Part shown: one piece after another, positions 21,481-33,225 of the stretch
Layout of the letters: each line of letters opens with the position of its first letter
Position numbering within the stretch: the stretch's first letter is position 1
Assembly: GCA_028023455.1 (NCBI GenBank)
Contig: JAQFVV010012535.1
Span: 930,001 to 994,000 of the forward strand
Direction: 5' to 3'
Length of the DNA stretch: 64,000 nt
Source of the DNA: Epiperipatus broadwayi
Lineage: Eukaryota; Onychophora; Udeonychophora; Euonychophora; Peripatidae
Position numbers and translations under genes: made by a program
Notes under the pieces: model-generated
Told to the model about the DNA's origin: nothing
Seen by the model: the letters and a program-made list of their open reading frames with translations, nothing else
The model's database searches: none

Positions 21481-23729
21481 GTTAGTTAAGTGCAGAGGAG
21501 TTTTTTAATCAGTTGAGTTAATTACCTTTAAGAAGCCAACACAAGTGTTGTAGATGGAGCGTGAGTAGTGGAATCTAGCACCGATCTCTTCTTCTCTCAA
21601 AGAACTGTCTGCCTGTCAATTGCCATGTCCCATCCGGTCGACCATACAACATGATTACTTCCGACTGCTGATTACTAATGACGCTGCTATGCTGTCTTTT
21701 CCTTAGGTAACCTTTTAACGTAGAACTGCCTTTATACGACAATACTTTTGTAATCTATAGTTCAACCTTCATATCTTAATTTATATATTGTTTTATAAGC
21801 TTCTGCTAATTTTGCTTTTAAACTCTCTCTCTCTCTCTCAGTAATCTTTTATTAATATCATGTATTTTAACTTACCTTTCACGCTTAATTAAATTATATA
21901 TAAATGTGTGCGATTCCATTATTATTTCATGTATTTTGTTTAATGTATAGATATGATTTATTTTCTTTAATGTGCCAAAATCGCTAAATTCGCGAGTAAG
22001 GGGGAAAATAATTGTTTTACTTGGGAAAAGGGTGGGCTTTATTTAAAACTTATCAATAAAGTTTTGTCTATATTAAATAGAAATTGCTCGCGAGTTTGGT
22101 TTCATTTTAAGTTCATTATTCTTAAAGTAAATTAAAAACTTTTACTGTGGATGAATTTTGCTTTAATTTTCTATTTTAAAAAGATCGTGAACCTTCATAT
22201 AATTAATCCATCCCTTTTTGCTGGTGCCTGAAAGGCAAACTCTACCTGTTAATACGTATTTGGGAATCGATTCTTTAAATATAAATGTTGTTAGTTTAAT
22301 AATATTATAAATAAAAGCGTTATTATTCATTATGATTAGTTAAATGACTCAGAATTGAAAACAGATTATTGCGCAAGAGGTTAAACAATTTCCAAGTTTG
22401 AAAATTATATTATAAAACTTATATTCATATCCAATAATGTTGCTGGCATACATTTCCATTATTCTGATATTTTATCTTCTCCATTTCTTGATTGTTTAGT
22501 CATTGGGAACGTCTAAAGCTCCCATCCTACTTCTCAGAATCGTTCACAATCAGGTACAATGCTTCCTGTGGAAACGTAAAGTTTACGAGGGTTATGATAT
22601 TTATGTGCTGCAGAAGACAGCGCATCCAGATTCTGGGCTCTCAAACCCAGACCCTCTCTTGATATCGCTCTGCCAGAAGGCGTGGATATATCCAATCTAA
22701 GTTCGTTTCAAAGTATTCTTTTAAATGATAAAATATCCATAATCGCCATGAGGCCTTATTTTCGTTATTGTATGCTAGTACCGTTACTGTGCTCTTTAAT
22801 TTGATCATCCGTCTGTCTAATCTTAGTAAGTCGCAATGATGTGTTAAAGATAAAGATTCATTTCGTAAAATACGTTCAGTATGTTGATCTAAAACTGTTT
22901 TCCTTTAAAAAGCTTTATCGATTCCCAGAGACGCAAATCAATTTGTATAATTTATTCTAGTAAATATTGCACATTGTTTGTTTCTTATGCATACTTATTC
23001 TAGAGACGCTATGTCCAAACAATGCTTATCAAACATATGTAATGATTTTAAGATTGTAAATAAATGATTGAGACCGTAAATTTATATTTATTTGTCAAAA
23101 TGATTAACGTTAAATTATCGTGTATCTTCCTGTAATCCGAATCTGTTCCGATCTTGTAGATTATTTTGTACATCCACATTTTGGCATATTAATCCCGCAC
23201 AACTTATAACACATTCTATAAAATGGTATCTATTAAATAATTGATGTAATGGGGATTTTATAAAACAAATCCCAAGTTTTCATAATGTATAAAATCACTC
23301 CAAGCGTGAAAACAATTTTGTAACATATATATGCGTTTTCTGCATTTATTAAATATATATATTTTCATGTTAATCCTGGTTTGTGTTGAATTATTAGTTT
23401 CTAGTTAATATTTAGAATTATTTTCTTTAGCTAAGAGCTTAGCATTAATAAATAACTATGATAATGTAATAACTGGGCTACTCCGACCTCGATCATCATC
23501 ATCATTCTGATCTTGTGCTCTACCACTTTGCTTTGCTTCTGGGCACGGATTTAAAATAATTTTACTGTGTCATCAGAATTGTTGTTCATTGAGTCAGAGA
23601 TTCAAAGAATAGGCAAATAGGTTAGAATTCAGGACTGCTCCAGACCTGTGTATCTCGAGCATGATTGGATTCGAGGTACTTTTGCTTAGGATTTGAATCT
23701 TGTTAAGTGAGCATACTATTTTGACCGGT
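21481..23729. other. less AT-rich block, possible untranslated exon(s) or unidentified repeat
   Basis: 21540-21710 and 22500-22700 are the least AT-rich parts. TTTTCCTTAG at about 21697-21706 and a CT run ending CTCAG at about 21821-21840 look like splice acceptors. At 22503-22700 a 65-codon frame without known motifs follows an acceptor-like TTGTTTAG. No product is recognisable, so a gene is not called. The rest is AT-rich. Confidence 0.3.
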
Positions 23730-23935
23730 ACAATATATATCTGAGCACTTATAGCATATATGGGTAGAGATGGTAATCTGGACCAACTGATGATTGCTGG
23801 TTTAGCATGAAATACGTATATATTGGTGATTATTCGTCTTTTGGACATATATGTGTTCAAGTGTATCAGTGTTATGAGATAGAGTGGAGAGTGGTGGTTA
23901 TGTGAAAGTCTGTGCTCATATTCCCTATAAGTAGC
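23730..23935. repeat. palindromic repeat family, single arm
   Basis: The plus strand reads as the right arm of the family: GACCAACTGATGATTGCTGG, TTTAGCATGAAATACG, then GACATATATGTGTTCAAGTG, ending in a weak tRNA-like part. No partner arm lies next to it. Confidence 0.65.
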
Positions 23936-25055
23936 TAAGTTGCTAGTTGAATTACGTTACTAATATATTATTGTAACGGTTTTACCCGTTTATTTTAAAA
24001 AATGCTAATTGGTAATAAATATGTATTAATAAGCATATGATATTCTCGAATTAAACTATTGTAGCGGAGTTTTGAATATTTAACGGCAACCGTATACGTG
24101 ATAAAGTGACTATACATTTTTTTCTTTAAATTAACTAATTTATAATAATTACAGATAACGACCGACGAGACTTGGCACACATAAAGGACAAGGCTTTATT
24201 CAATCCAGATCTTCTCCACATTAATATTATTATTAAAAGATAAAATAAAATAATCTATCTAGAATTTGTATGAGAAATAAGCAAAAAAAAATATTAATAA
24301 TAACACATTTTAATTAAGAACAAAATGAGAATAATATAACAAATCGTATTTACATATTTATATCTAAATATTTGTAGGGAGAACACCCATGATAAAAAAA
24401 ATTATTGTGTATTCATAACCATTTATTAAAAAAATGTGTACTACGTTCATTCAGTTACCTATTTAGGTTCCAGTGAGCTCACTTTCTTTAACATTTGATC
24501 CTTGTATTTTTAAACCTTTGCAAGCAATTTTTAATATTTTAATTTCAAGAAGTTTGTTTGTTTCAATGGTAATTTATTCCCATGAAGTTTTTTCCTATGA
24601 TTGAGGGCGTTGAAATTACACAAATTTATAAATCCAGTCACAGAAGAATATTTTATTTGACAACTAATCTAATAGAGAGCAAGTTTACTTATATCAAGTG
24701 TCACACATTTCAAATTTCCAAAAGCAATTAATAGATTGACAGAATCAAAGTTAATTTCTAGGCATTCTTTTATTTACGTTCCATAATAAGCCACATTAAT
24801 GGAAAGTTTAGAGGATAAAGCACTCTGAAGATTTTATCCCTGAAACTGCATTATATATTCTTAAATAATTATTAAAGTTTTATTGATTTCCTTGTTGTAA
24901 ATAACACAACTAAGAAGTGATTGCCTCTCTGTTGTTTAAAAGCAGATGATCAGTATTTCTTTTTTCATTTCCAATTAGTTTCCATAGCAATTTGGTATTT
25001 TAATTTTATTTTACAATAAAGAATTGTAATAAAATTTTAAATTTATTATTATGTA
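23936..25055. other. AT-rich non-coding DNA
   Basis: No coding or repeat structure was recognised. Confidence 0.55.
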
Positions 25056-25372
25056 TTATTTTATATAGCCGATGTTGCTTTTTTAAACTGTAATAATAAT
25101 CAGCTATTAAGCTAATGCACGTGCGCTTTGTGGATTTCAACTATAAATGAATACTCTCACTTCCAAACACAAGATAAAGTCTTTGTGAAAAGATAGAATG
25201 AATCCATCTATCCCTTCAACCCAAACGTTTAAGTATGGGCTAATCTTAAGCATTTGGAAATGAGAGAGTGAATATTTATAGTTAAAATCCACAAAGCACA
25301 TTGTGCATTAGCTTAATGGCTGATTATTATTACAGTTTTAAAAAAAACAACACACTATATAAAATAATATCT
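25056..25372. repeat. foldback element, about 315 bp
   Basis: The left arm (about 25056-25170) contains TAATAATAATCAGCTATTAAG and GCTTTGTGGATTTCAACTAT. It is mirrored by the right arm (about 25258-25372) with ATAGTTAAAATCCACAAAGC and CTTAATGGCTGATTATTATTA. The arms join about 85 bp of unpaired sequence. The ends are TA-rich, so target duplications cannot be defined. Confidence 0.75.
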
Positions 25373-25491
25373 TAATTATTATTATGATTTTAAATTTCTT
25401 CATAATTCAATTTAACATATGATTTTGATACATTTTAGAATACATAATAAAAAAGCCAAAAAGCCATGAATGTAAGCTCTGTCATAGAGGT

Positions 25492-25496
<5 letters not shown>

Positions 25497-25530
<34 letters not shown>
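25497..25530. repeat. (TA)n microsatellite
   Basis: Pure TA run directly beside the next foldback. Confidence 0.85.
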
Positions 25531-25532
<2 letters not shown>

Positions 25533-25690
25533 CATTATACAATTACAAATATCCAATAATGCCCTCTGTTTAATAGTCTATATAGACTATTAAACAGAGG
25601 GCGTTACTGGATATTTGTAATTGTATAATGATTTATATATTTGTATGGTTATTTCAGTTAGTGTTAACAGTAACTTTATTTTCATATATA
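25531..25690. repeat. short perfect foldback, family A
   Basis: 25533-25641 is a near-perfect palindrome. Its arms start CATTATACAATTACAAATAT and include GCCCTCTGTTTAATAGTCTA around the centre TATATAGA. The flank at 25650-25680 (TTTCAGTTAGTGTTAACAGT) is found inverted beside the related foldback at 57583-57743, so the repeat unit extends beyond the palindrome. Confidence 0.8.
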
Positions 25691-25999
25691 TATATAATTA
25701 AAAAATCCATAGATTAAAACTACAAAAAAATGTCTATATAAAATTGAAGATTAATATCCTTTGCTATAGCCAGCTTACAGCATATTCCACCATCTTGAGT
25801 AGCAATATGTTAATATTTAAATCTTATTAAACTCTCACACCAGTATGTGTGTATGTATGTATATATATATATATAGAGAGAGAGATAGGAGGGGGGCAAT
25901 AAACTAATGTTAAATTTAAAATTTTATTTGAGTATTATTTTTAAAATAATTTAATAAGGATACAGCTGGATATCATGTAATCACCATTCTTTACACAGA

Positions 26000-26330
26000 G
26001 GCTAAACTCTCCATACCAATTCAATAAAAGCCAGAATAATCAATGAGTGTGAGAAGGCTTGTGCATGAAATTTTCTATCTAGTGCCTACTCATCCAATAT
26101 CCCCAGATTAGTTTCTAGCTTGAGGATTTCATCAGTGAGGAGTCTTGGATTTGAAAGCACTGCACCTAGACTCCTCACTGATAAAAGTCACAAGCTAGAA
26201 ACTTGTCTAAGGATATTGGATGAGTAGGCACTAAGTAGGGATTTTATGCACAAACCTTCTTGCATCCATTGGTTAATCTGGTTTGCACTAAGTGGTATTC
26301 CTGTATGGAAAATTCAGCCTCTGAATGTAT
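26000..26330. repeat. foldback element, about 330 bp
   Basis: The inner arms (about 26080-26143 and 26168-26235) match closely: GCCTACTCATCCAATATCC and GATATTGGATGAGTAGGC, GTTTCTAGCTTG and CAAGCTAGAAAC. Weaker pairing extends outward (GGCTTGTGCATGAAAT against TTTATGCACAAACCTTC) to about 26000 and 26330. A related fragment is at about 9395-9445. Confidence 0.75.
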
Positions 26331-26759
26331 AGCTGGTTTGGTTAAATTTTATACATTAGTTGCAGCAGACAGCAGTTTGAGACCAGTATGCAGTAGGCTA
26401 TTGGCACATCAAGATTTATAAAGTGAATAGACAACATTGCAACTCAGAACAATATTATAGTGTAATTTCATATAAACAACCCAGTGCAATGATAAATATA
26501 TAGCTCATGTTGAAAGATGCATGATTATAAACAACATTGTAGATAATAAAATGTTAGTTACTACTTTTATGTAGATATTGAGAAAGGATGTGTTTCAAAT
26601 AATCATTTGTGAGAGTGCCTGAAAACACACCCTAAGAAGTGTTATGGCAGAAGTTAACTCTATACTTTGACAAATTCAAAATATATAGTTACAACTCTCT
26701 TTCTGAATGCAAAAAATGCATATAGCTTTATTGCTGAGTTCATAAGAAGTTTAGGCATC

Positions 26760-26846
26760 AGACCTGTGAGTTCAGGAATTGATCCGGGAACCTCCTGATC
26801 CCAAGTCAGATGCTCTACCAATTACACCAAACTGTGCAGAGAATGC
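26760..26846 (-). other. tRNA-Pro-like sequence, decayed (SINE head or tRNA relic)
   Basis: On the minus strand GGTGTAATTGGTAGAGCATC is a good D-arm/A box. TCTGA-CTTGGGA-TCAGG folds as a perfect anticodon arm with a TGG (Pro) anticodon. GGATCAATTCC is a B box. The T-stem and acceptor stem pair poorly, so it is unlikely to be a working tRNA. It lies just before the gag relic of a plus-strand gypsy element. Confidence 0.5.
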
Positions 26847-26879
26847 AGTCATCTATGGAAAACATGAAAGTATAAAAAA

Positions 26880-29110
26880 TACCCATGAACTAGCAAAAGC
26901 ATGTGAATTCAAAAATGGACTGTATGACATTTTATTAGACCAGCTTTTATAGGATGTCCTAGATGGAAATTTTAGACAAGTATTATAAGTATACCATTAT
27001 TATAGAAAGAGAAATAGTGTATAAAGCTATTTGGAACATTCAATAGAATTTTAAAATATGGTATATGTTATTAAATCAACTAAATCAATCAATAAGATAA
27101 AGACACTAATGACAAATAGTAATTCAAAAAAGATGTCTACATTTTCTACGGCTGTGGTAAAAAAGAACATACAAAGAAAGTGTGTAAATTTAGAAAAGAT
27201 AAATGTAAATATTTTGAACTGATAAGTCAAAAGTTTATAAAAACAAATAAAGAATGGTTAACGTGGATTTATGTGCCAATAGTAAATCAAAGGGTGAAGT
27301 CTTTAAAAGTTCAATAAATTTTAAAAAGATAATGGAAAGCAAAGATATGGGAATGTATTAGATGTCAAAATCTGTAACCAAATTATCAAAATGGAGATTA
27401 ATAATGTGGCAGGTATAGTATATTCCTTATCACTTTAAAGGATTGGATATCCATAAATAAAAATGGAATGACAAATTAAAAAGATGAACTTGGTTACTAT
27501 GGACTAAAGAGAAACCCTATTGATATTAAAGGAATTGTGATTGTGCTGATACAGATAAACAGACAGAAAATTTAGCATTATATATTATAGCTAAGGATTT
27601 GAACCTATATTATAATGTAACTGGATCTTACCTCTGGGATTAAATACTGAATATATCAAGAAAATAAACTGATGTTTAAAGTTCAGAACAAATTTCCACT
27701 ATTGTTTAAGTCAAGTGTAAAAAGATTAAATAGTAAAGTTCTAATGGAATGTACTAAAAAATATACCAGTTACCAATTAGTTAAAACTTCGATAAGGCAA
27801 AGTTGATCCATGAGATGACTAAATAGTGATGTTCAACAAATTAAATACTTATGAAATATTATCCATGTGCAAAGAATGCTTCCTTATGAATGACTGATTG
27901 TTGATTTTTACTCAGAGATGAAAATGCATATTAGAACTGCTACACAAAAGACATCTATGAATAGTTTGTGTGAAAGAATTGGCTCAATCATATATTTGGC
28001 CTGATCTATGAATAGATATTGAGAAATCTGAAAAGATATGACAAGCCTACCAGAAAATAATGAGGTTACCTGCAAAAAAAGTACAAACCATGGTCGGAAG
28101 CTATGAAACCATCGCAAAGAATCCCTCTAGATTAGTATTTCCAAACTTATTCAATTATGGAATATGTTACAAATCCTACAATTTTAACAGAACACTTTGG
28201 TTTTTGTAATAGAAAGATAGGTTTGGATTTTTTGTTTTAATAACAAATAACATACTAAAAGTATAAGAGTTAAAACAAAATAAACATTTATTCCAAAATT
28301 TTAGTTATACAAACAGAACTCTTAAAAACACAAATAAACAGTAACAAAAAACAAATAACAATAAATAATCAATACCATTTTTAATAACTTGGATGGTTTT
28401 GAGTCTTTGAATTACAATTCCTTTCATGTACCAAAACACGTATTGACATTCTATGGAATACCAGTGTTCCACAGAACAATATTTAGGAAATTCCATTCTA
28501 AACCATGCACAACAATTCCATGGATATATTTTTTGCTGTTGTTGATTTATACTCCAAGTGAATGAAATACAATATGGTCAAAAATTCAATTGCTGAAAAT
28601 ATAATAAAAATAGTAAATGAATTCCTTGCAATACAATTTTGTTCGGTACATTTGAAGAAGTTTCCAACTTCTAAAAGAATACAGCATTTGTAGCACTGCC
28701 TTTTTTCGTGAATTCAAATGGATTAGTGGAAAAGATCTTTCAGCAACTAAAATGTACATTGAATAAAATGGAATATGTTGATATTCATGAAATACTAACA
28801 ACAATGATGTTATAGCTGTACTTTACATCTAGGTCAGTAGCTAAGAAATTTCCACATAATTATTTAGAAATGCTGCTATTTTAGAAAATATGTTTCTGTA
28901 TTAACACTGGAAAAAATTAGTGAGAAAAAGACCGAAGTCAGAAAATGTCAAATGTATAATAAGACAAAGTTTCTGAGTAGAGAAATGTTGCGAAAGAAAT
29001 GGATCATTGGAGTTATATCTAAGATAATATCTATACAAATATGTATAATTAAAACAGAAGATGGTAGAGAAATAAGAAAGCATATTAACCATTTAAAATT
29101 CAATTTTTGT
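26880..29110 (+). pseudogene. Ty3/gypsy relic lacking reverse transcriptase
   Basis: Readable pieces in order: a capsid end with ACEFKNGLYDILLDQLL at about 26900-26950, comparable to NCEYGDFVEQILIDQLL in the better-preserved gypsy at 35 kb. A zinc knuckle YGCGKKEHTKKVC follows at about 27140-27190. At about 27930-28120 the integrase zinc region appears (VKELAQSYIWP..., then QAYQKIMRLPAKK). Core pieces FAVVDLYSK and NSNGLVEKIFQQLK lie at about 28520 and 28710. The C-terminal domain WIIGVISKI...DGREIRKHINHLKF lies at about 29000-29100. No RT or RNase H lies between the protease region and integrase (about 27720-27800), so they were deleted. About 350 bp (roughly 28160-28510) within the integrase match nothing and look like a later insertion. 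Confidence 0.65.
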
Positions 29111-29894
29111 GAGCTGCTATAAACCTAATAAAAAAACTACAAGTTTTGTTACTGTTCTTGTGGATGATTTATTAGAAAATAGTGGAAATATTAAAAGGGA
29201 GACGTCTATGAATGCTGAAATAAATATATAAGAAAAGGCTTCAAGATTAAATTCACAGAATTTATCTGCTGGATTAAATTGTGAAGCACTGTGTGAATAA
29301 TAAAGACTTTTCTCTAACAAAGAAAAAGAAAGGCATTTTTCCAGAAAAAGTAAGTGCATAGAAAATCTGCAAAACTAAAAGCCTACAACAGTGATTGAAC
29401 TTTATTTCTAGAATGAAGGAAGAGCTTGTAGTTTTTGACTAAAACCATCTGAGTACTACAAATGTATATATAATAACATAAAGTGCATGAGTGTGTGTTG
29501 ATAAATTTAGTTAAAGATAAGTCTAGAAATAATTTAAATTTAGAAATTTATGCAAATACAGAATAAAATTATATATGCTGATTTGCATAGAAAACAAATA
29601 TTCAAACTAGATATAAATAAAGCTACTAATCTTAACAGGAGTAGTACAGTACAATGTAGTGCCACAGTACCATGATGGAAAGTTGGAACTGCAAAACCAG
29701 TTAAATATATGGAAGAGAGCAACATAGTAAATGTTAATAGAGAAGAGTTAACCGAGCAAACATAAATACAAAGAAGTAAAATGCAGAATTATAGTTCAAT
29801 ACTGTAAGTAAGTGTGCATGAGTAGACTAATTCTGAGAATGCAAGAAAATTCTGTCTATAAGCTTATTAATAGCATACAATTAGTTAGGCTGCT
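29111..29894. other. tail of the gypsy relic and AT-rich flank
   Basis: Broken open frames continue for some 200 bp after the integrase C-terminus and may be its tail. No 3' LTR partner was found. The motif at 29836-29874 recurs at 19877. Confidence 0.4.
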
Positions 29895-29902
29895 AGTTGA
29901 AC
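29895..29902. repeat. 8-bp target site duplication, left copy
   Basis: AGTTGAAC directly precedes the terminal inverted repeat; an identical copy follows the element at 37148-37155. Confidence 0.8.
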
Positions 29903-29990
29903 GGTACTTACGTATTAGTCCTGTGACACAGCACATATTACACCTGTGGTACCTTTTTACAATTACAATGAATATATCATAGCAATTAGG
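29903..29990. repeat. left terminal inverted repeat
   Basis: Begins GGTACTTACGTATTAGTCCT and pairs with the right end at about 37060-37147, with a few substitutions and a small gap after GTGACACAG. Confidence 0.75.
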
Positions 29991-30049
29991 TCAAATAATT
30001 CCAGTTAAATCCTGGTATTTTGTTATCTGATGTCACAGCAGAAAGTGGT

Positions 30050-30790
30050 TTCCCGAGTATTTCTCAATATTTCTTATCATATCTCCGATCTTTCTTATCT
30101 TATATCCGATCTGATTTTTTTTGTATTTCACCGGTTATTATCAAGATTTCATTCTGACAATGGCTTTCCACCATCACATAGTCATTTTGGAGAGAAATAG
30201 TGTAAAATTTTAATGACAAATCTCCACCTTGTCCAAAAAATGTAATTAATGTATTACTTTTCAATTTGGGGGGATTACTTATTGGATAATTCCTGATATA
30301 TATTGGACAATAAGTAATATATTTAATAATTTAATTATACTTTTCATATAAATTTTGTATATATTTATTGAAAATGCCACATGTATTTCTTTTTTCTTTT
30401 TTTTTAATTATATATCACAGAATTGAATAAAAGTTACTTTTTTTTTATCTTTAGGGTTAATTTTTTTTTTTTTTGTGGAGAAATTGTTTTTCTTTTTTTT
30501 TAAAAAACTTTTTAAAAAAAAATACGTATATCTATTACCGACCAAATCCCGATCACACGCGATATTTTCCACTACCATGCAGTCATTTTAGAGGGAAGCT
30601 GTGTAGAATTTAAACATCAAATCTCCATCTTGTCTGGAAAATTTAATTAAGTATTACTTATTGAAACAATTCCTGATATATATTGCACAAGAAGTAACAT
30701 AATGAGTTTAATGATTTCATGAGTAATATTTTAGAAATTTTGATAATTTAATTATACTTTCTTTTTTTAAAAAATTATCTATCACAGAAT
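30050..30790. repeat. diverged direct repeat, about 390-bp unit, two copies
   Basis: About 30165-30315 and 30555-30715 share CAAATCTCCA(C/T)CTTGTC, TTACTTATTG and AATTCCTGATATATATTG. Each copy is followed by AATTATACTTT and ATATCACAGAATT or TATCACAGAATTT. This is internal to the TIR element and non-coding. Confidence 0.6.
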
Positions 30791-30845
30791 TTGTTTACAA
30801 ATTAGCCCATTAATATCTATTAATGTATATTTGCACATTTAAAAA

Positions 30846-31091
30846 TTGTTGAAATTTACCGATTTTTTAATTTCCAATATATTTATGGTCAAAATTGTTG
30901 AAATTTACCGATTTTTTAGTGTGTAATATATTTATGGTAAAATACATTTAAAAACTGTTCAATTTACCGATTTTATAGTTTGTAATATGTTTATGGTAAA
31001 ATACATTCAAAAATTGTTAAAATTTACTGATTTTTTAATTTGTAATATATTTATGGTAAAAATTGTTGAAATTTACTGATTTTTTAGTTTG
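30846..31091. repeat. tandem array, about 48-60 bp unit (left part)
   Basis: About four and a half units built on AATTGTTGAAATTTACCGAT, a T run, then AATATATTTATGGTAAAATA. The array is cut by the gypsy element inside the sequence GTTTG and resumes at 36187. Confidence 0.85.
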
Positions 31092-31777
31092 TGTGATGTA
31101 CTTGATTTAATGTTACTTACGAGGAACAACCAAATACACCTAATTCAAGTAAATATTACGCTCTTGCATAAAATTAAGATATCCCACTTAACAGATACAA
31201 GATTTTATTAGTATGAAAAATAACAATCATTTATAAACAGAATTATCATTAGTTCTACTAGCGCCTGTAAGGCTTACAAAAATAATAATAAGACAGGTAT
31301 AGTCTGTATAATTACCCTAGGTAGGTCTTTGGTACCTTCAGACCCGAATATCTGGTTCTCCTCCCATCATTGGTCCTATTCTGAATTCGCGCTACACTTA
31401 AGTCTCTCAGAAAAGCAGGACTGCAACTAATCTGTCCTTTCTCTGCTAGATTATAACTACTTTTTGTTCTATTGTTTATTCCTTATCAATTTTAATCACC
31501 AAATTATTCTGGGCTTATTTCTGAACTAATTAATTAAATTGTTCTTTACATTTTTAATCCTTCGTTTAATTAATTATTTATTTGGATCTTCCATCTTGTT
31601 TTACACTTTGCTTTTTATAAAATATCTATATGAAAAACCATTTGTAATTTCTAATTTTCATTTTTATTAAATCAACTCGTTTACTTTCACATGTAATTAT
31701 TTAACACTTTTAACTTCTGGAGTAGACACAGTTTCAAACGTATTTTTTCTTAATATTAATCGTACTACAACATAACA
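31092..31777 (-). repeat. 3' LTR of the Ty3/gypsy element
   Basis: Begins TGTGATGTACTTGATTTAAT on the plus strand and ends CATAACA. It matches the other LTR over its full length without visible indels. Confidence 0.95.
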
Positions 31778-31796
31778 ATTCCTCCCCCACTCCAGA
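31778..31796 (-). promoter_or_regulatory. polypurine tract
   Basis: On the minus strand, GGAGTGGGGGAGGAAT lies directly before the 3' LTR, the expected primer site for plus-strand cDNA synthesis. Confidence 0.75.
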
Positions 31797-31814
31797 AGTT
31801 ATGGTTTATCCATC

Positions 31815-32168
31815 TTATACATATTCTTTTAGGTACAAAGGTCTTCTTTTACATCGTATTGGTCTAGGTGATTTCCTCTTTTCAATCTCTATTTTATCCT
31901 CTTCTACCGCATCTTCTTCGATGTCGGTCAGTATCATCTGTTTATCTGAATTCTTTTCATTTGCATGTTGGAACTGCTGGAACATATCTAATTGTAAGTC
32001 ATCTTCACTTTTACGAATATGATTTTTGTGACGCTTATATATGTTTCCGTTTTCGCCTTTAATATCATAAATTTGCTTTGATCGCGCCCGTTCAATTTTT
32101 CCATTAACCCATTGTTTGCATAGTATATCTCTGAATATTACCACGTCTCCAATGTTAAAGTTTTTCAC
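31815..32168 (-). pseudogene. integrase C-terminal domain of the Ty3/gypsy element
   Basis: A 117-codon frame starts with VKNFNIGDVVIFRD-like sequence and contains W-NGKI and RHKNHIRK, the beta-barrel domain typical of the integrase end (pattern GD.V..R, W..G.I, RH.N..R). An acidic tail follows. It is out of frame with the integrase core: a TA-repeat at about 32180-32195 has changed length and caused the shift. In an intact element it would be the end of the Pol polyprotein and bind DNA. Confidence 0.8.
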
Positions 32169-32884
32169 TGGGTCTTGGTTATATATATATATGTATCAGG
32201 TCGCAAAAAATCTAAATTAGTTCTTTTCCGACCGAATAACATTTCAGCTGGCGATTTTCCAGTCGTTGTTGACGGAGTTATATGTTGATACATCATGAAT
32301 TCCTGTAAGACGTTTTTCATATCCGTATTTTTGTTTTTCTTAAATATTTCTTCACTTGCCCTACCATCCGCCAACCCATTTGATTCAGGGTGATAAGGGA
32401 GTGTAAATACATGTTTGATGTCCCATTTTCCAAATTGTATTTTTAATTCTTCACTCGCAAATCCAGTTCCATTGTCAGAGACGATTACTTGTGGAAATCC
32501 ATGTATATAAAATATGTCTGTTAAACATTTTATTGTTTCATTTGCACTAGTATTTTTAACCTCATGACATTCTATCCATTTAGAGAAAGCGTCGATTAAA
32601 ATTAAATAATTTCTTCCTTCTATTGGACCCGCATGGTCTATATGAAGTCTTTGCCACAGATATATTGGTTTAGGCCAAGAAAAATATTGTTTATTCGGCA
32701 GAGCTATTTCAGACTTACATTTATCACATTTCTTAATATACTTTTCAATATCATTACTTATCTGCGTCCACCAAACATAACTACGAGCTAGAGCTTTAGC
32801 TCGCACGATGCCTGGGTGCCCTTGATGCAAAAGTTCTAGAACTTTCATTGTCCCTATCAGAGGTATAACTACTCTGTCTCTCAT
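32165..32884 (-). pseudogene. integrase zinc-binding and catalytic core of the Ty3/gypsy element
   Basis: The N-terminal zinc region LLHQGHPGIVRAKALARSYVWW is followed by CDKC. The core shows HIDHAGP (first Asp), then IVSDNGTGFASEEL (second Asp). The catalytic Glu region, normally SNG.AER, reads SNGLADGRASEE, so the glutamate appears replaced by Asp-Gly through a small length change. It would integrate element cDNA if intact. The frame links to the upstream piece (32881-33135) only through a frameshift near 32895-32910. Confidence 0.9.
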
Positions 32885-33225
32885 ATTAATACACTCTTTA
32901 CAGACGACAATTGGTCTCTAGCGACACAAAACCCCATTGCTACATTTTCCGGTTTTTTATTAGGCCAACCTTTGCTTATCCATTTCCTAAGTAACGCATA
33001 CCCATCATTTTCATTTGTCCATGTCTGAACTACTTTACTATTTCTGACTTGTGATTTCAAATTGTCAATGTGATTAACTTCCACATCAGTTTCATAGTTG
33101 TCATTATTTCCGGGCACTCTAGATAGAGCGTCCACATGAGAAATTATCTTTCCTTTTTGATATTTTAGATTGAAATCATAAGCAGCAAGTGTATTAGCCC
33201 ATCTGACGATCTTTTCCTATAATCC
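32881..33225 (-). pseudogene. RNase H-integrase linker of the Ty3/gypsy element
   Basis: Encodes HVDALSRV, the conserved signature just after RNase H, then a charged linker leading to integrase. Upstream bases (33140-33200) read RWANTLAAYDFNLKYQKGKI in the same frame, the usual sequence before DALSR. This is shifted relative to the RT frame, which stops at 33194, so a frameshift lies at about 33205-33220. Confidence 0.8.

Noticed and set aside
26760-26846. Functional tRNA-Pro gene
   Set aside because: The anticodon arm is good, but T-stem and acceptor pairing are poor.
28305-28496. Minus-strand 63-codon frame inside the gypsy relic
   Set aside because: It lies in the probable insertion within integrase, has no recognisable motif and no start or splice context.
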